Origin: Flavobacterium sp. CYK-55
Lineage (GTDB): Bacteria; Bacteroidota; Bacteroidia; Flavobacteriales; Flavobacteriaceae
Reading direction: 5' to 3'
Assembly (NCBI RefSeq): GCF_018413465.1
Contig: NZ_JAHCDK010000008.1
Location: 62,001-126,000, forward strand
Length of the DNA stretch: 64,000 bases
The notes under the pieces are model-generated. The model saw only the letters and a program-made list of their open reading frames with translations. It was not told the DNA's origin and searched no databases. Position numbers and translations under genes: made by a program. Below, in pieces: positions 33,095 to 40,653 of this stretch. Each line of letters opens with the position of its first letter. The stretch's first letter is position 1.

Positions 33095-33503
33095 TTTAGC
33101 ACTGTTGATGCTGTGTTTGTGCGCATTATCAGCATCGGCACAAAAAAAGAAGAAAAAAACTTCGTTGCGCGACTTTTCAATTACGTATAAAACAACACTC
33201 AAAAAATCAGGCGCGCAGGTTTTTCTCAAAGAAGTCATATCAGATTCACGCTGCCCGGAAGGCTCAGAATGTATATGGGCAGGTGAGGCAGAAGTGTTGG
33301 TTTCGGTATATAAAAACGGAAAATGGACGGATGAAAAAATCATCACTTTTGCTGCTAAAAATATTGATGAAAATAAAACTTGGTTGGCAGAAACACTGTC
33401 CATTCCGGTTGAAAAAATAAAAAGTTTAAGCTTGCTTCCCAGACCAAAATCAGGCGTCAAGACTTCGCCCAAAAGCTATTCTATTTTTGTAGATATTCAA
33501 TAA
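33069..33503 (+). CDS. small secreted protein of unknown function
   Basis: 144 residues from ATG 33069, overlapping mntR by 26 nt. The signal peptide (MLRLFKRSNLALLMLCLCALSASA) is followed by a lysine run (QKKKKK). It has one notable motif, DSRCPEGSECIWAGEAEV, with a paired cysteine and tryptophan, a pattern I recall from other Bacteroidetes exported proteins without knowing its role. The rest is a small beta-rich domain. A frame extension of 15 codons upstream was rejected because the signal peptide begins at 33069. Location between mntR and the feo genes hints at metal homeostasis, nothing more. Confidence 0.75.
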   Translation: MLRLFKRSNLALLMLCLCALSASAQKKKKKTSLRDFSITYKTTLKKSGAQVFLKEVISDSRCPEGSECIWAGEAEVLVSVYKNGKWTDEKIITFAAKNIDENKTWLAETLSIPVEKIKSLSLLPRPKSGVKTSPKSYSIFVDIQ

Positions 33504-33623
33504 TTAATGACAACCGCAATCGTCATTTGAGCAGTTTTTCTTTTTCTTGGGTTTGAAAAAAAACTTTTTGACCAAGAACAAAACAGCAGAAGCCAAAATC
33601 AAATAAGCTAAAATTTCTTGCAT
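33504..33623 (-). CDS. FeoB-associated Cys-rich membrane protein
   Basis: 39 residues from ATG 33623, 2 nt after the feoB stop. One membrane helix (MQEILAYLILASAVLFLVKKFFF) is followed by a basic stretch and a cysteine-rich tail ending NCSNDDCGCH. This matches the small FeoB-associated Cys-rich family, a likely FeoC-like partner of the ferrous iron transporter. The tail could bind Fe2+ or a cluster; that is inference. The longer frame to 33752 lies inside feoB and is not used. Confidence 0.85.
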   Translation of the reverse strand: MQEILAYLILASAVLFLVKKFFFKPKKKKNCSNDDCGCH

Positions 33624-33625
33624 TA

Positions 33626-35734
33626 TTACTGTAGAATTTGATAAGCTGATAGCGCCACTAAATAAGCCAAACCACTCATAATCAAAAGCTGAATCATGGG
33701 CCATCTCCAAGAGTTGGTTTCTTTTTTCACAATAGCCAAGGTACTGATGCATTGCATGGCAAAGGCATAAAACAACAGCAGCGATGCGCCCGAAGCCATG
33801 GTAAAAGTTGGTTTTCCATCGGGGCGAACCTCGCGTTTCATTTGCTCTTTAATGGTGGCTTCTTCATCGCTTTGATTGCCCACGCTGTAGATGGTGGCCA
33901 AGGTTCCGACAAAAACTTCGCGCGCGGCAAAAGAACTCACCACGGCCACACCGATTTTCCAATCATAACCCAAAGGTTGAATTACGGGCTCGATGAGTTT
34001 TCCGGCAATTCCGATGTAGGAATGTTCGAGTTTGTATTCGCCAATATGGTTCTCAAGCTGCGTATCATCTACGGAAGTGCCCTGATTTTCATACTTATTT
34101 TTGACAATCGATGCTGCATTTTCAAAATCGTTGCCCGGTCCGTGCGAACCCAAAAACCATAAGATTACAGATAGCGCCAAAATGATTTTTCCGGCGCCAA
34201 AAACAAACGATTTGGTTTTTTCGATCACATTGATAGAAACATTCTTGAACATAGGTAATTTGTAGTTGGGCATTTCAACCACAAAGTATGATTTACTCTT
34301 GATTTTGAGTACCTTATTCAGAATATACGCCGAGAGAATGGCCATACCAAAACCTACCAAATACAGAATCATCAAGGTTAATCCTTGTAAATTCACAATT
34401 CCTAAAACATACTCGTCAGGAATTACTAGGGCAATGATGATGGCATAAACGGGCAAACGCGCCGAGCAAGTGGTAAAAGGCGTGACTAAAATGGTAATGA
34501 GTCGTTCTTTCCAATTCTCGATGTTGCGGGTGGCCATAATAGCCGGAATAGCGCAGGCCGTGCCCGAGATGAGCGGAACTACACTTTTGCCCGAAAGCCC
34601 GAATCGGCGCATGATTTTATCCATCAAAAAAACCACACGGCTCATATAACCGCTTTCTTCAAGGATTGAAATGAACATGAACAAAAACGCAATCTGTGGT
34701 ATAAAAATCAAAATGCCACCAATGCCCGGAATAATGCCTTCTGAAATCAGACTGGTCAAAACGCCCGGCGCCAAATGTTGGTTGGCAGAAGCACTGAGCG
34801 CGGCAAATGAGCTGTCGATAAAATCCATTGGAATCTGCGACCAATCAAAAATAGATTGAAAAATCACAGCCAAAATCATAAAGAAAATCACATAACCCCA
34901 AAATTGATGCATGAGCACGCGGTCAATTTTGCTGCGCCAGTCTTTGGCGTTGGCGGTGTCAATTTTTTGCCCTTCTTTGAGCACTTCATTGATGAACTGA
35001 TAGCGTTTGATGGTTTCTTTTTGTTGTAATCTTTTTAAATCAGCGTGTGAACGCGTAAAACTGCTGTCGAGTTCTTTTCGTTCTAAATTTAAAAAGTTGA
35101 CATCTTGGGTAATCACGAGCCAAAGTTTATAGAGCAATTGGTTCGGGAACGTTTTTCGCAGGCGATCAAAATACTCCGGATCAATACTCGAAGCGTTGAC
35201 ACACGGTTCGGTTGATAGTGATTTATAACTGACGATGAGTTCTTTTAAAGCTTCAATGCCGATGCCTTTGCGTGAACTGATGAGTGCGATTTTGGTTTTG
35301 AGTTTTTCTTCTAAAACCCCAATATCCAATGAAATTCCTTTGTATTGCATGCGGTCGGCCATGTTGATGACCAGAATAGTAGGAATTTCTAAATCTTTAA
35401 TCTGGGTAAAAAGCAACAAATTGCGCTTGAGATTTTCTACATCGGCAATCACTACTGCTACATCCGGAAAAAGTTGGTCATTTTTATTGAGCAAGAGTTC
35501 AATGACCACATTTTCGTCCATAGAACTCGCGTTGAGGCTGTATGTGCCCGGTAAATCAAGAATGTTGGCTTTGATGTTGCCCGGAAGTTTGCAAAATCCG
35601 ACCTTTTTTTCAACGGTAATGCCCGGATAATTTCCGACTTGTTGGTTGAGTCCGGTGAGTTGATTAAAGACAGAAGTTTTTCCGGTATTCGGATTGCCAA
35701 TCAGTGCGACATTGATGGTTTGTTTACTTTTCAT
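33626..35734 (-). CDS. feoB: ferrous iron transporter FeoB
   Basis: 702 residues. The N-terminal GTPase domain has G1 GNPNTGKT (13-20), G3 DLPG (60-63) and G4 NMAD (about 123-126). It is followed by a guanine-dissociation-inhibitor-like helical region and a polytopic membrane domain with two Gate halves, such as SGKSVVPLISGTACAIPAIMATR. It imports Fe2+ at the inner membrane. It is preceded by feoA (9 nt) and followed by the 39-residue Cys-rich partner, so the operon is feoA-feoB-feoC-like. Confidence 0.96.
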   Translation of the reverse strand: MKSKQTINVALIGNPNTGKTSVFNQLTGLNQQVGNYPGITVEKKVGFCKLPGNIKANILDLPGTYSLNASSMDENVVIELLLNKNDQLFPDVAVVIADVENLKRNLLLFTQIKDLEIPTILVINMADRMQYKGISLDIGVLEEKLKTKIALISSRKGIGIEALKELIVSYKSLSTEPCVNASSIDPEYFDRLRKTFPNQLLYKLWLVITQDVNFLNLERKELDSSFTRSHADLKRLQQKETIKRYQFINEVLKEGQKIDTANAKDWRSKIDRVLMHQFWGYVIFFMILAVIFQSIFDWSQIPMDFIDSSFAALSASANQHLAPGVLTSLISEGIIPGIGGILIFIPQIAFLFMFISILEESGYMSRVVFLMDKIMRRFGLSGKSVVPLISGTACAIPAIMATRNIENWKERLITILVTPFTTCSARLPVYAIIIALVIPDEYVLGIVNLQGLTLMILYLVGFGMAILSAYILNKVLKIKSKSYFVVEMPNYKLPMFKNVSINVIEKTKSFVFGAGKIILALSVILWFLGSHGPGNDFENAASIVKNKYENQGTSVDDTQLENHIGEYKLEHSYIGIAGKLIEPVIQPLGYDWKIGVAVVSSFAAREVFVGTLATIYSVGNQSDEEATIKEQMKREVRPDGKPTFTMASGASLLLFYAFAMQCISTLAIVKKETNSWRWPMIQLLIMSGLAYLVALSAYQILQ

Positions 35735-35743
35735 AACATCCGA

Positions 35744-35971
35744 TTAAAGGCCATCAATTTCAATAATACAAGCCGTTTCTAACCGAATAGCTACATGCGC
35801 ACCGTTGATATTCAAATAGAGCGGATCCCCAAAAGGCGCCACTTGAATGAGCTCAACTAAATTGCCCGGCAAACAGCCCATCTCGAGTAATTTGAGCGGA
35901 ATAGCTTCAACATCAAAATCTTTGATGATGGCTTTTTCGCCTTTTTTAAGATGACAAAGATGTGTTTGCAA
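35744..35971 (-). CDS. feoA: ferrous iron transport protein FeoA
   Basis: 75 residues, a single SH3-like domain (LKKGEKAIIKDFD ... LLEMGCLPGNLVELIQVAPFGDPLYL). FeoA interacts with FeoB and is required for full Fe2+ uptake in species studied. The only in-frame start near the N-terminus is TTG at 35971: a TAA stop lies two codons upstream and the first internal ATG is at residue 31. A -7 box and two TTTAGATT repeats lie 7-34 bp upstream, which also supports this start. Confidence 0.88.
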   Translation of the reverse strand: MQTHLCHLKKGEKAIIKDFDVEAIPLKLLEMGCLPGNLVELIQVAPFGDPLYLNINGAHVAIRLETACIIEIDGL

Positions 35972-35977
35972 GTCTTA

Positions 35978-35996
35978 TTTAGATTAAATTTAGATT
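35978..35996. promoter_or_regulatory. candidate iron operator: tandem TTTAGATT repeats before feoA
   Basis: TTTAGATT occurs at 35978-35985 and 35989-35996, an 11-bp period, one helical turn. The pair covers the predicted transcription start of feoAB (near 35991), a position suited to repression by a Fur or DtxR-type protein. Function is inferred. Confidence 0.4.
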
Positions 35997-35997
35997 G

Positions 35998-36005
35998 CAA
36001 AAGTA
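35998..36005 (-). promoter_or_regulatory. -7 box of the feoAB promoter
   Basis: TACTTTTG on the minus strand matches TAnnTTTG. It predicts a start near 35991 and a 20-nt leader to the TTG start codon. The -33 element is not exact (TTT at 36027-36025). Confidence 0.55.
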
Positions 36006-36027
36006 ACGATTAAATAGAAAAGTGAAA

Positions 36028-36048
36028 TGATAAAAATCAGTTTTATCA
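36028..36048. promoter_or_regulatory. AT-rich palindrome between feoA and the SCO gene
   Basis: TGATAAAA (36028-36035) and TTTTATCA (36041-36048) form an 8-bp inverted repeat with a 5-bp centre, just upstream of the feoA -33 position. It superficially resembles a Fur box and could equally be an AT-only terminator of the minus-strand SCO gene that ends at 36054. Confidence 0.35.
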
Positions 36049-36053
36049 AAATT

Positions 36054-36722
36054 TTATTCCTCGGTGCAAAGCCAGTTGATATCGTCAATGAGCCGCTGGA
36101 TTTCTTCTTTTTTGGTTCCGTCGTAAAATCCGCGTACGCGACGTTTGGCATCAACCAAAACAAAGTTTTCGGTATGAACCATATCATAAAGCTCAGAAGG
36201 CTTGCCCAATTTGACGGCTAAATATGATTTGCGCGCCATACTGTAAATGTCTTTTTTGTCACCGGTGACCAGATTCCATTTGGCATCAACCACGCCTTTT
36301 TCAAGCGCATATTTTTTGAGCACCGGAACGCTGTCAACATCCGGCATAACGGTATGCGAGAGAATCATCACCTTCGGATTCTTCAGAAAAGCTTTTTGTA
36401 CATCGACCATATTTCGGGTCATAATCGGACAAATCGAACCGCAAGTAGTAAAGAAAAAATCAGCCACATAAATTTTTCCTTCATAGTCTTTTTGGGTGAT
36501 GGTTTTGCCGTTTTGGTTGATGAATGAAAAATCAGAGATGGTGTGGTATTTTTGGACGTATTGAACCGTACTATCTACCATTTCTGGATTTACGTCGGCA
36601 GGATTGTAGATTGGAAGTGTTTTTTTGGGTTTGAGCGCCTGATAAAATAAAGCAATACATATAATAGATATAACCGCCATAATCCCAAAGAAAATGCGCA
36701 GTTTTTTAAAGAATTCAAGCAT
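36054..36722 (-). CDS. SCO1/SenC-family copper chaperone
   Basis: 222 residues. An N-terminal membrane anchor (about 10-30) precedes a periplasmic thioredoxin-like domain. The copper ligands are in TTCGSICP (C94, C98) and H183 (MVHTENFVLVD), all present. SCO proteins deliver or reduce copper for the CuA site of cytochrome oxidase. The substrate oxidase is not in the window. A -7 box (TACTTTTG) is found on the minus strand at 36746-36739. Although next to feo, it is separately promoted. Confidence 0.92.
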   Translation of the reverse strand: MLEFFKKLRIFFGIMAVISIICIALFYQALKPKKTLPIYNPADVNPEMVDSTVQYVQKYHTISDFSFINQNGKTITQKDYEGKIYVADFFFTTCGSICPIMTRNMVDVQKAFLKNPKVMILSHTVMPDVDSVPVLKKYALEKGVVDAKWNLVTGDKKDIYSMARKSYLAVKLGKPSELYDMVHTENFVLVDAKRRVRGFYDGTKKEEIQRLIDDINWLCTEE

Positions 36723-36738
36723 GTTTTAAAATTTGTAA

Positions 36739-36746
36739 CAAAAGTA
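36739..36746 (-). promoter_or_regulatory. -7 box of the SCO gene
   Basis: TACTTTTG on the minus strand, a match to TAnnTTTG, 16 bp before ATG 36722. No -33 TTG at 19 nt. Confidence 0.45.
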
Positions 36747-36781
36747 TAAAAACCCGACCTATGCGCATTTAAAAAAATGAA

Positions 36782-36789
36782 TAGATTTG
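36782..36789 (+). promoter_or_regulatory. -7 box of the M13 peptidase gene
   Basis: TAGATTTG, a match to TAnnTTTG, 23 bp before ATG 36813. No -33 TTG at 19 nt. Confidence 0.5.
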
Positions 36790-36812
36790 CAACCATAACC
36801 AAACTTTAAATA

Positions 36813-38879
36813 ATGAAAAAGCATACCCAAAAAACCTTGTTGTTGCTTACTTGCGGACTTTTGAGTTGGCAAGCATCTACGGCACAGCAAACGCCCAAAA
36901 GTAAACCGGGCATTAACTTAGATTATTTTGATAAAAAGACCAGACCGAATGATGATTTTTACCGTTATGTAAACGGAACATGGCTTGATAAAACGGATAT
37001 TCCAAGCGACAAAACTTCTTGGGGTTCTTTTGAAGAACTATACGAAAACACCAACAAGGATGTAGCTAAAATTCTCAAAGAAGCTTCTTCAAATCCGTCA
37101 TACAAATCAAATACAGACGAAGGTAAAGCCATTGCTCTATACAAAACAATCATGGATACTGTTGCCCGCAACAAAGCAGGTATAGATCCGCTCAAACCTT
37201 ATTTAAATAAAATTGACGCGATCAAAAACATACAAGATTTGCAGAATTTTATTATTGAAATGCAACCTGAAGGTGGCGCCGGTTTTTTTGGAATTGCCAT
37301 AGGAGCTGACGATAAAGACAGCAATAAAAATTCAATCAATTTAATGCCGGGAAGACTCGGGCTTCCGGACAGAGATTATTATGTTGCTCAAGATAAAGAT
37401 TCACAAGAAAAACGCGACAAATATGTAGCACATGTGGCTAAAATGCTCGAATTCTTAAGCAAAGATGCCAATAGAAATACTTTGGCTGAAGCACGCGGCA
37501 TTTTAGAAATTGAAACCGCTATGTCAGAGCCGCGTTTGGATAGGGTTGAGCGTCGTGATGCCCGCAAACAATACAATCCAATGACTTTGGATGAAATTCA
37601 AAAAATGACTCCGGCCATTGATTGGAAGAACTATTTCACCAAATTGGGCATTACAAAAGTTGACCAAGTTATTGTAACCCAACCGCGCTATATGCAAGCT
37701 TTGCAAACCATTTTTACCAACAACAAAGTTGATCAATGGAAGGCATATTTACGTTGGTCACTGCTCAATAGAACTGCAGGACAATTAGCTGAAAATGTTG
37801 GAAACGCGAACTTTGACTTTTACGGAAAAACACTCAATGGATTGTTGCAAAGACGTCCGCTTGACGAGCGAGCATTACAAACCGTTAATGGTTCTATAGG
37901 TGAAGCTTTAGGCAAACTTTATGTGCAACAAATGTTTCCAGCCGAGGCCAAAGTAAAAGCCGGTCGAATGATAAAAAACATCATCAGAGCTTACCAGGGA
38001 AGAATTGCTAAATTAACCTGGATGTCACAAGCAACCAAAGTTAAAGCTATTGAAAAACTCAATAAAATGACCATCAAAATTGGCTATCCTGACAAATGGC
38101 AAGATTATGCAACTTTGAGTATCGGTTCAGCTGATGAAGGAGGAAGTTATTTCAACAATATGACCAACTTATCAAAATGGGAATTTCGCAAAGACGTTAA
38201 TAAACTAGGAAAACCCGTTGACAAAACCGAATGGCTTATGGCACCGCAATCGGTAAACGCATACTACAATCCTTCTTACAATGAAATTGTTTTTCCAGCG
38301 GCTATTCTGCAACCGCCGTTTTATGATTATCGTGTTGATGAAGCACTTAATTACGGAGGAATCGGCGCGGTTATCGGGCATGAAATCTCACATGGTTTTG
38401 ACGATTCAGGAGCTCGATTTGATGCTAACGGAAACTTGGTTGACTGGTGGACAGAACAAGATTTAAAACAGTTTACCGCTTTAGGTGAAGCATTGGCTAA
38501 TCAATATAGTGCATTAGAACCGCTTCCGGGCGTTCACGTTGATGGCAAATTTACTTTAGGGGAGAATATAGGTGATTTAGGAGGTGTAAATGCCGCTTAT
38601 GACGGTTTACAGCTTTATCTTAAAGAGTTAAAAACCAAACCGGAATTGATTGATGGATTTACTCCTGAGCAAAGATTTTTCTTGTCATGGGCAACTATTT
38701 GGCGCTCAAAATCCAGAGAAGAAGCTATTAAAAGTCAGGTAAAAACGGATCCGCACTCGCCTGAAGAGTACAGAGGTTATGTGCCGTTAATCAACGTTGA
38801 TGCTTTTTATGATGCATTCAATATCAAACCCGGAGATAAGATGTATATCGCTCCTGATAAACGCGTAAAGATTTGGTAA
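36813..38879 (+). CDS. M13-family metallopeptidase (neprilysin/PepO-like)
   Basis: 688 residues with a signal peptide (LLLLTCGLLSWQASTAQQ). The domain start reads GINLDYFDKKTRPNDDFYRYVNGTWL. The zinc site is GHEISHGFDD (HExxH, about residue 523), with the third ligand glutamate in LGENIGDLGG (about 583). It is expected to be an exported endopeptidase cutting peptides in the periplasm. It is monocistronic, with its own -7 box and a strong terminator. Gene length matches the family. Confidence 0.93.
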   Translation: MKKHTQKTLLLLTCGLLSWQASTAQQTPKSKPGINLDYFDKKTRPNDDFYRYVNGTWLDKTDIPSDKTSWGSFEELYENTNKDVAKILKEASSNPSYKSNTDEGKAIALYKTIMDTVARNKAGIDPLKPYLNKIDAIKNIQDLQNFIIEMQPEGGAGFFGIAIGADDKDSNKNSINLMPGRLGLPDRDYYVAQDKDSQEKRDKYVAHVAKMLEFLSKDANRNTLAEARGILEIETAMSEPRLDRVERRDARKQYNPMTLDEIQKMTPAIDWKNYFTKLGITKVDQVIVTQPRYMQALQTIFTNNKVDQWKAYLRWSLLNRTAGQLAENVGNANFDFYGKTLNGLLQRRPLDERALQTVNGSIGEALGKLYVQQMFPAEAKVKAGRMIKNIIRAYQGRIAKLTWMSQATKVKAIEKLNKMTIKIGYPDKWQDYATLSIGSADEGGSYFNNMTNLSKWEFRKDVNKLGKPVDKTEWLMAPQSVNAYYNPSYNEIVFPAAILQPPFYDYRVDEALNYGGIGAVIGHEISHGFDDSGARFDANGNLVDWWTEQDLKQFTALGEALANQYSALEPLPGVHVDGKFTLGENIGDLGGVNAAYDGLQLYLKELKTKPELIDGFTPEQRFFLSWATIWRSKSREEAIKSQVKTDPHSPEEYRGYVPLINVDAFYDAFNIKPGDKMYIAPDKRVKIW

Positions 38880-38888
38880 ATAGAATTA

Positions 38889-38916
38889 ACCTCGGTTTTC
38901 AAACCGAGGTTTTTTT
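38889..38916 (+). terminator. terminator of the M13 peptidase gene
   Basis: ACCTCGG (38889-38895) pairs with CCGAGGT (38904-38910) across a short T/A-rich loop, followed by seven T residues. Confidence 0.88.
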
Positions 38917-39844
38917 ATGCATTTTTCTTTTGTTTGCGCAGAGAATAATTTACGGCGTATAAACCAATTAGTATGATGATTCCGCCCAAGATAATTGAAA
39001 AAGTCAGCGGTTCGCCAAATAGCAAAGCGCCTAAAATAACCGCAACAATAGGGTTGATATAGGCATAAATACTGTTGAGTTCAGCCGGAAGGTTTTGCAA
39101 AGCATAGATAAAAGCGGCAAAAGTGAGTAATGAACCCACAATGACCAGATAAGCAATTGACCACCATGAAATAGCCGGAATCTCGCTTAGCGGAATGGTT
39201 GTTCCGGTTGCTCCAATTACCGAAAACAAAAATATGCTTGAGAGCAACATTTGCAACCCTAAACTAAAATATGGATTAAAACTCGCTGCTTTCTTTTTGG
39301 TATATAACATGCCAAAAGCCCATGTAAATGTGGCGGTAAGCGATAGTAAAATGCCAAATCTAAAATCAGCACGCAAGAAATCTTTCAGATGTTCAGAGAA
39401 AACGATACAAACACCGCCAAAACAAATCAGCATCCCTAAAATAGATAATCGGGCTAATTTTTCTCCGCGAAACAAGCTAATCAAAACTACCCAAATCGGA
39501 AAAATTGCTCCCAAAATTGCTCCAAGACCACTACTGATATATTTAACACCCCATGTACTGAGTCCGTTGCTGAGCACAAAATTCAACAAGGCCAAGATGA
39601 GAATGGTTTTCCATTGTTTGGTCTTGGGCCAAGGCTCTTTTTTAAGGACAAAAAACAATACATAAGCCAATCCGCCCAAAAATTGTCTGATGGCCACGAG
39701 CTGCATTGGTGGCATATGTTTAACGCCTTCTTTAGAGGCAATCCAAGTGGTTCCCCAAAAAAAACTCACCCAACACAAAGCCAATATTGGCCATCCAATA
39801 CGGTTGACTTTTTGGTTAATCGCGCTATGGATTTTATGTTTCAA
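38915..39844 (-). CDS. EamA/DMT-family transporter
   Basis: 309 residues with ten hydrophobic helices in two EamA repeats. The first repeat starts CWVSFFWGTTWIASKEGVKHMPP and the second contains SLTATFTWAFGMLYTKK. The C-terminal half has NLPAELNSIYAYINPIVAVILGALLFGEPL, a typical end signature. It exports or imports an unidentified small metabolite. It is the last gene of a four-gene minus-strand unit that starts at 43403, with a 1-nt gap from the SDR gene upstream. Confidence 0.9.
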   Translation of the reverse strand: MKHKIHSAINQKVNRIGWPILALCWVSFFWGTTWIASKEGVKHMPPMQLVAIRQFLGGLAYVLFFVLKKEPWPKTKQWKTILILALLNFVLSNGLSTWGVKYISSGLGAILGAIFPIWVVLISLFRGEKLARLSILGMLICFGGVCIVFSEHLKDFLRADFRFGILLSLTATFTWAFGMLYTKKKAASFNPYFSLGLQMLLSSIFLFSVIGATGTTIPLSEIPAISWWSIAYLVIVGSLLTFAAFIYALQNLPAELNSIYAYINPIVAVILGALLFGEPLTFSIILGGIIILIGLYAVNYSLRKQKKNA

Positions 39845-39845
39845 A

Positions 39846-40649
39846 TTACAATTCAGGTTTTAAAAAGCGATAGCCCAATTGGGTTGTTAGTTTGTCACTG
39901 ATAATAGTTTTGCCTTCAAACAAATCTTTTGTATTAAACATGGGTAAAGGCAAGTGGAGTTCGATAGCTTTTTGAGTGTAATATTGCTCACGTGTTGGAT
40001 GAAAAGGCGCTACACCATGCAGAATTTCACCACTGATGTTTTGTTGAATAATCATCAGAATAATCTCGATACAATCATCTAAATGAATCAAGTTTACTAC
40101 AGATTTCGGTGCCGGAACGTCTAATCTTCCTGAAAGAAATTTAACCGGATGCCTATCAGAGCCAATGAGACCTCCAAATCTTATAACAGTCGTTTTAACA
40201 GATGGAATTTTAAAAAACATTTCTTCAACCTCCAACAAAGCTTGACCATTTTCAGTGTCGGGCTTAGGCTTATCTTCTTCTGAAAAAACTTTTGCTTGAT
40301 CCTGAAATACCGAGGTTGAACTCACAAAAATAACTTGTTCTATTGTGCTTTTTTCAATCAAAGCACAAAGGTTTTTCATCGATTGAACAAATTCAGCGGG
40401 CAATTGACGTCTCATAGACGGAGGAATATTGACCATCAAAACATCCGTTTTTCGTGTAAAGCCAACCCAATCACCGGTGATCTTTTGCGCTTCAATCTTG
40501 ATCAGAAAAGGAATGATTGATTCAGCCTCGAGCGCGGTCAGTTTTCCTTCAGAAGTGGTCGCTCCATGCACGTGATATCCTTCGAGCAAAAGACGATGAG
40601 CCAATGGTCTTCCGAGCCATCCACATCCGAGAACACTAATTGTTTTCAT
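39846..40649 (-). CDS. NAD(P)-dependent epimerase/dehydratase-like SDR protein (YeeZ-like)
   Basis: 267 residues. The Rossmann fingerprint is ISVLGCGWLGRPLAHRLL (GxGxxG, about residues 4-21). IFVSSTSVFQ, RFGGLIGSDRHPVKFLSGR and NLIHLDDCIEII follow, as in extended short-chain dehydrogenases of the YeeZ type. The catalytic tyrosine motif YxxxK is not evident, so it may bind NADP without dehydrogenase activity. Substrate unknown. It lies in the same unit as the EamA transporter and the M28 peptidase. Confidence 0.85.
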   Translation of the reverse strand: MKTISVLGCGWLGRPLAHRLLLEGYHVHGATTSEGKLTALEAESIIPFLIKIEAQKITGDWVGFTRKTDVLMVNIPPSMRRQLPAEFVQSMKNLCALIEKSTIEQVIFVSSTSVFQDQAKVFSEEDKPKPDTENGQALLEVEEMFFKIPSVKTTVIRFGGLIGSDRHPVKFLSGRLDVPAPKSVVNLIHLDDCIEIILMIIQQNISGEILHGVAPFHPTREQYYTQKAIELHLPLPMFNTKDLFEGKTIISDKLTTQLGYRFLKPEL

Positions 40650-40653
40650 GAAA

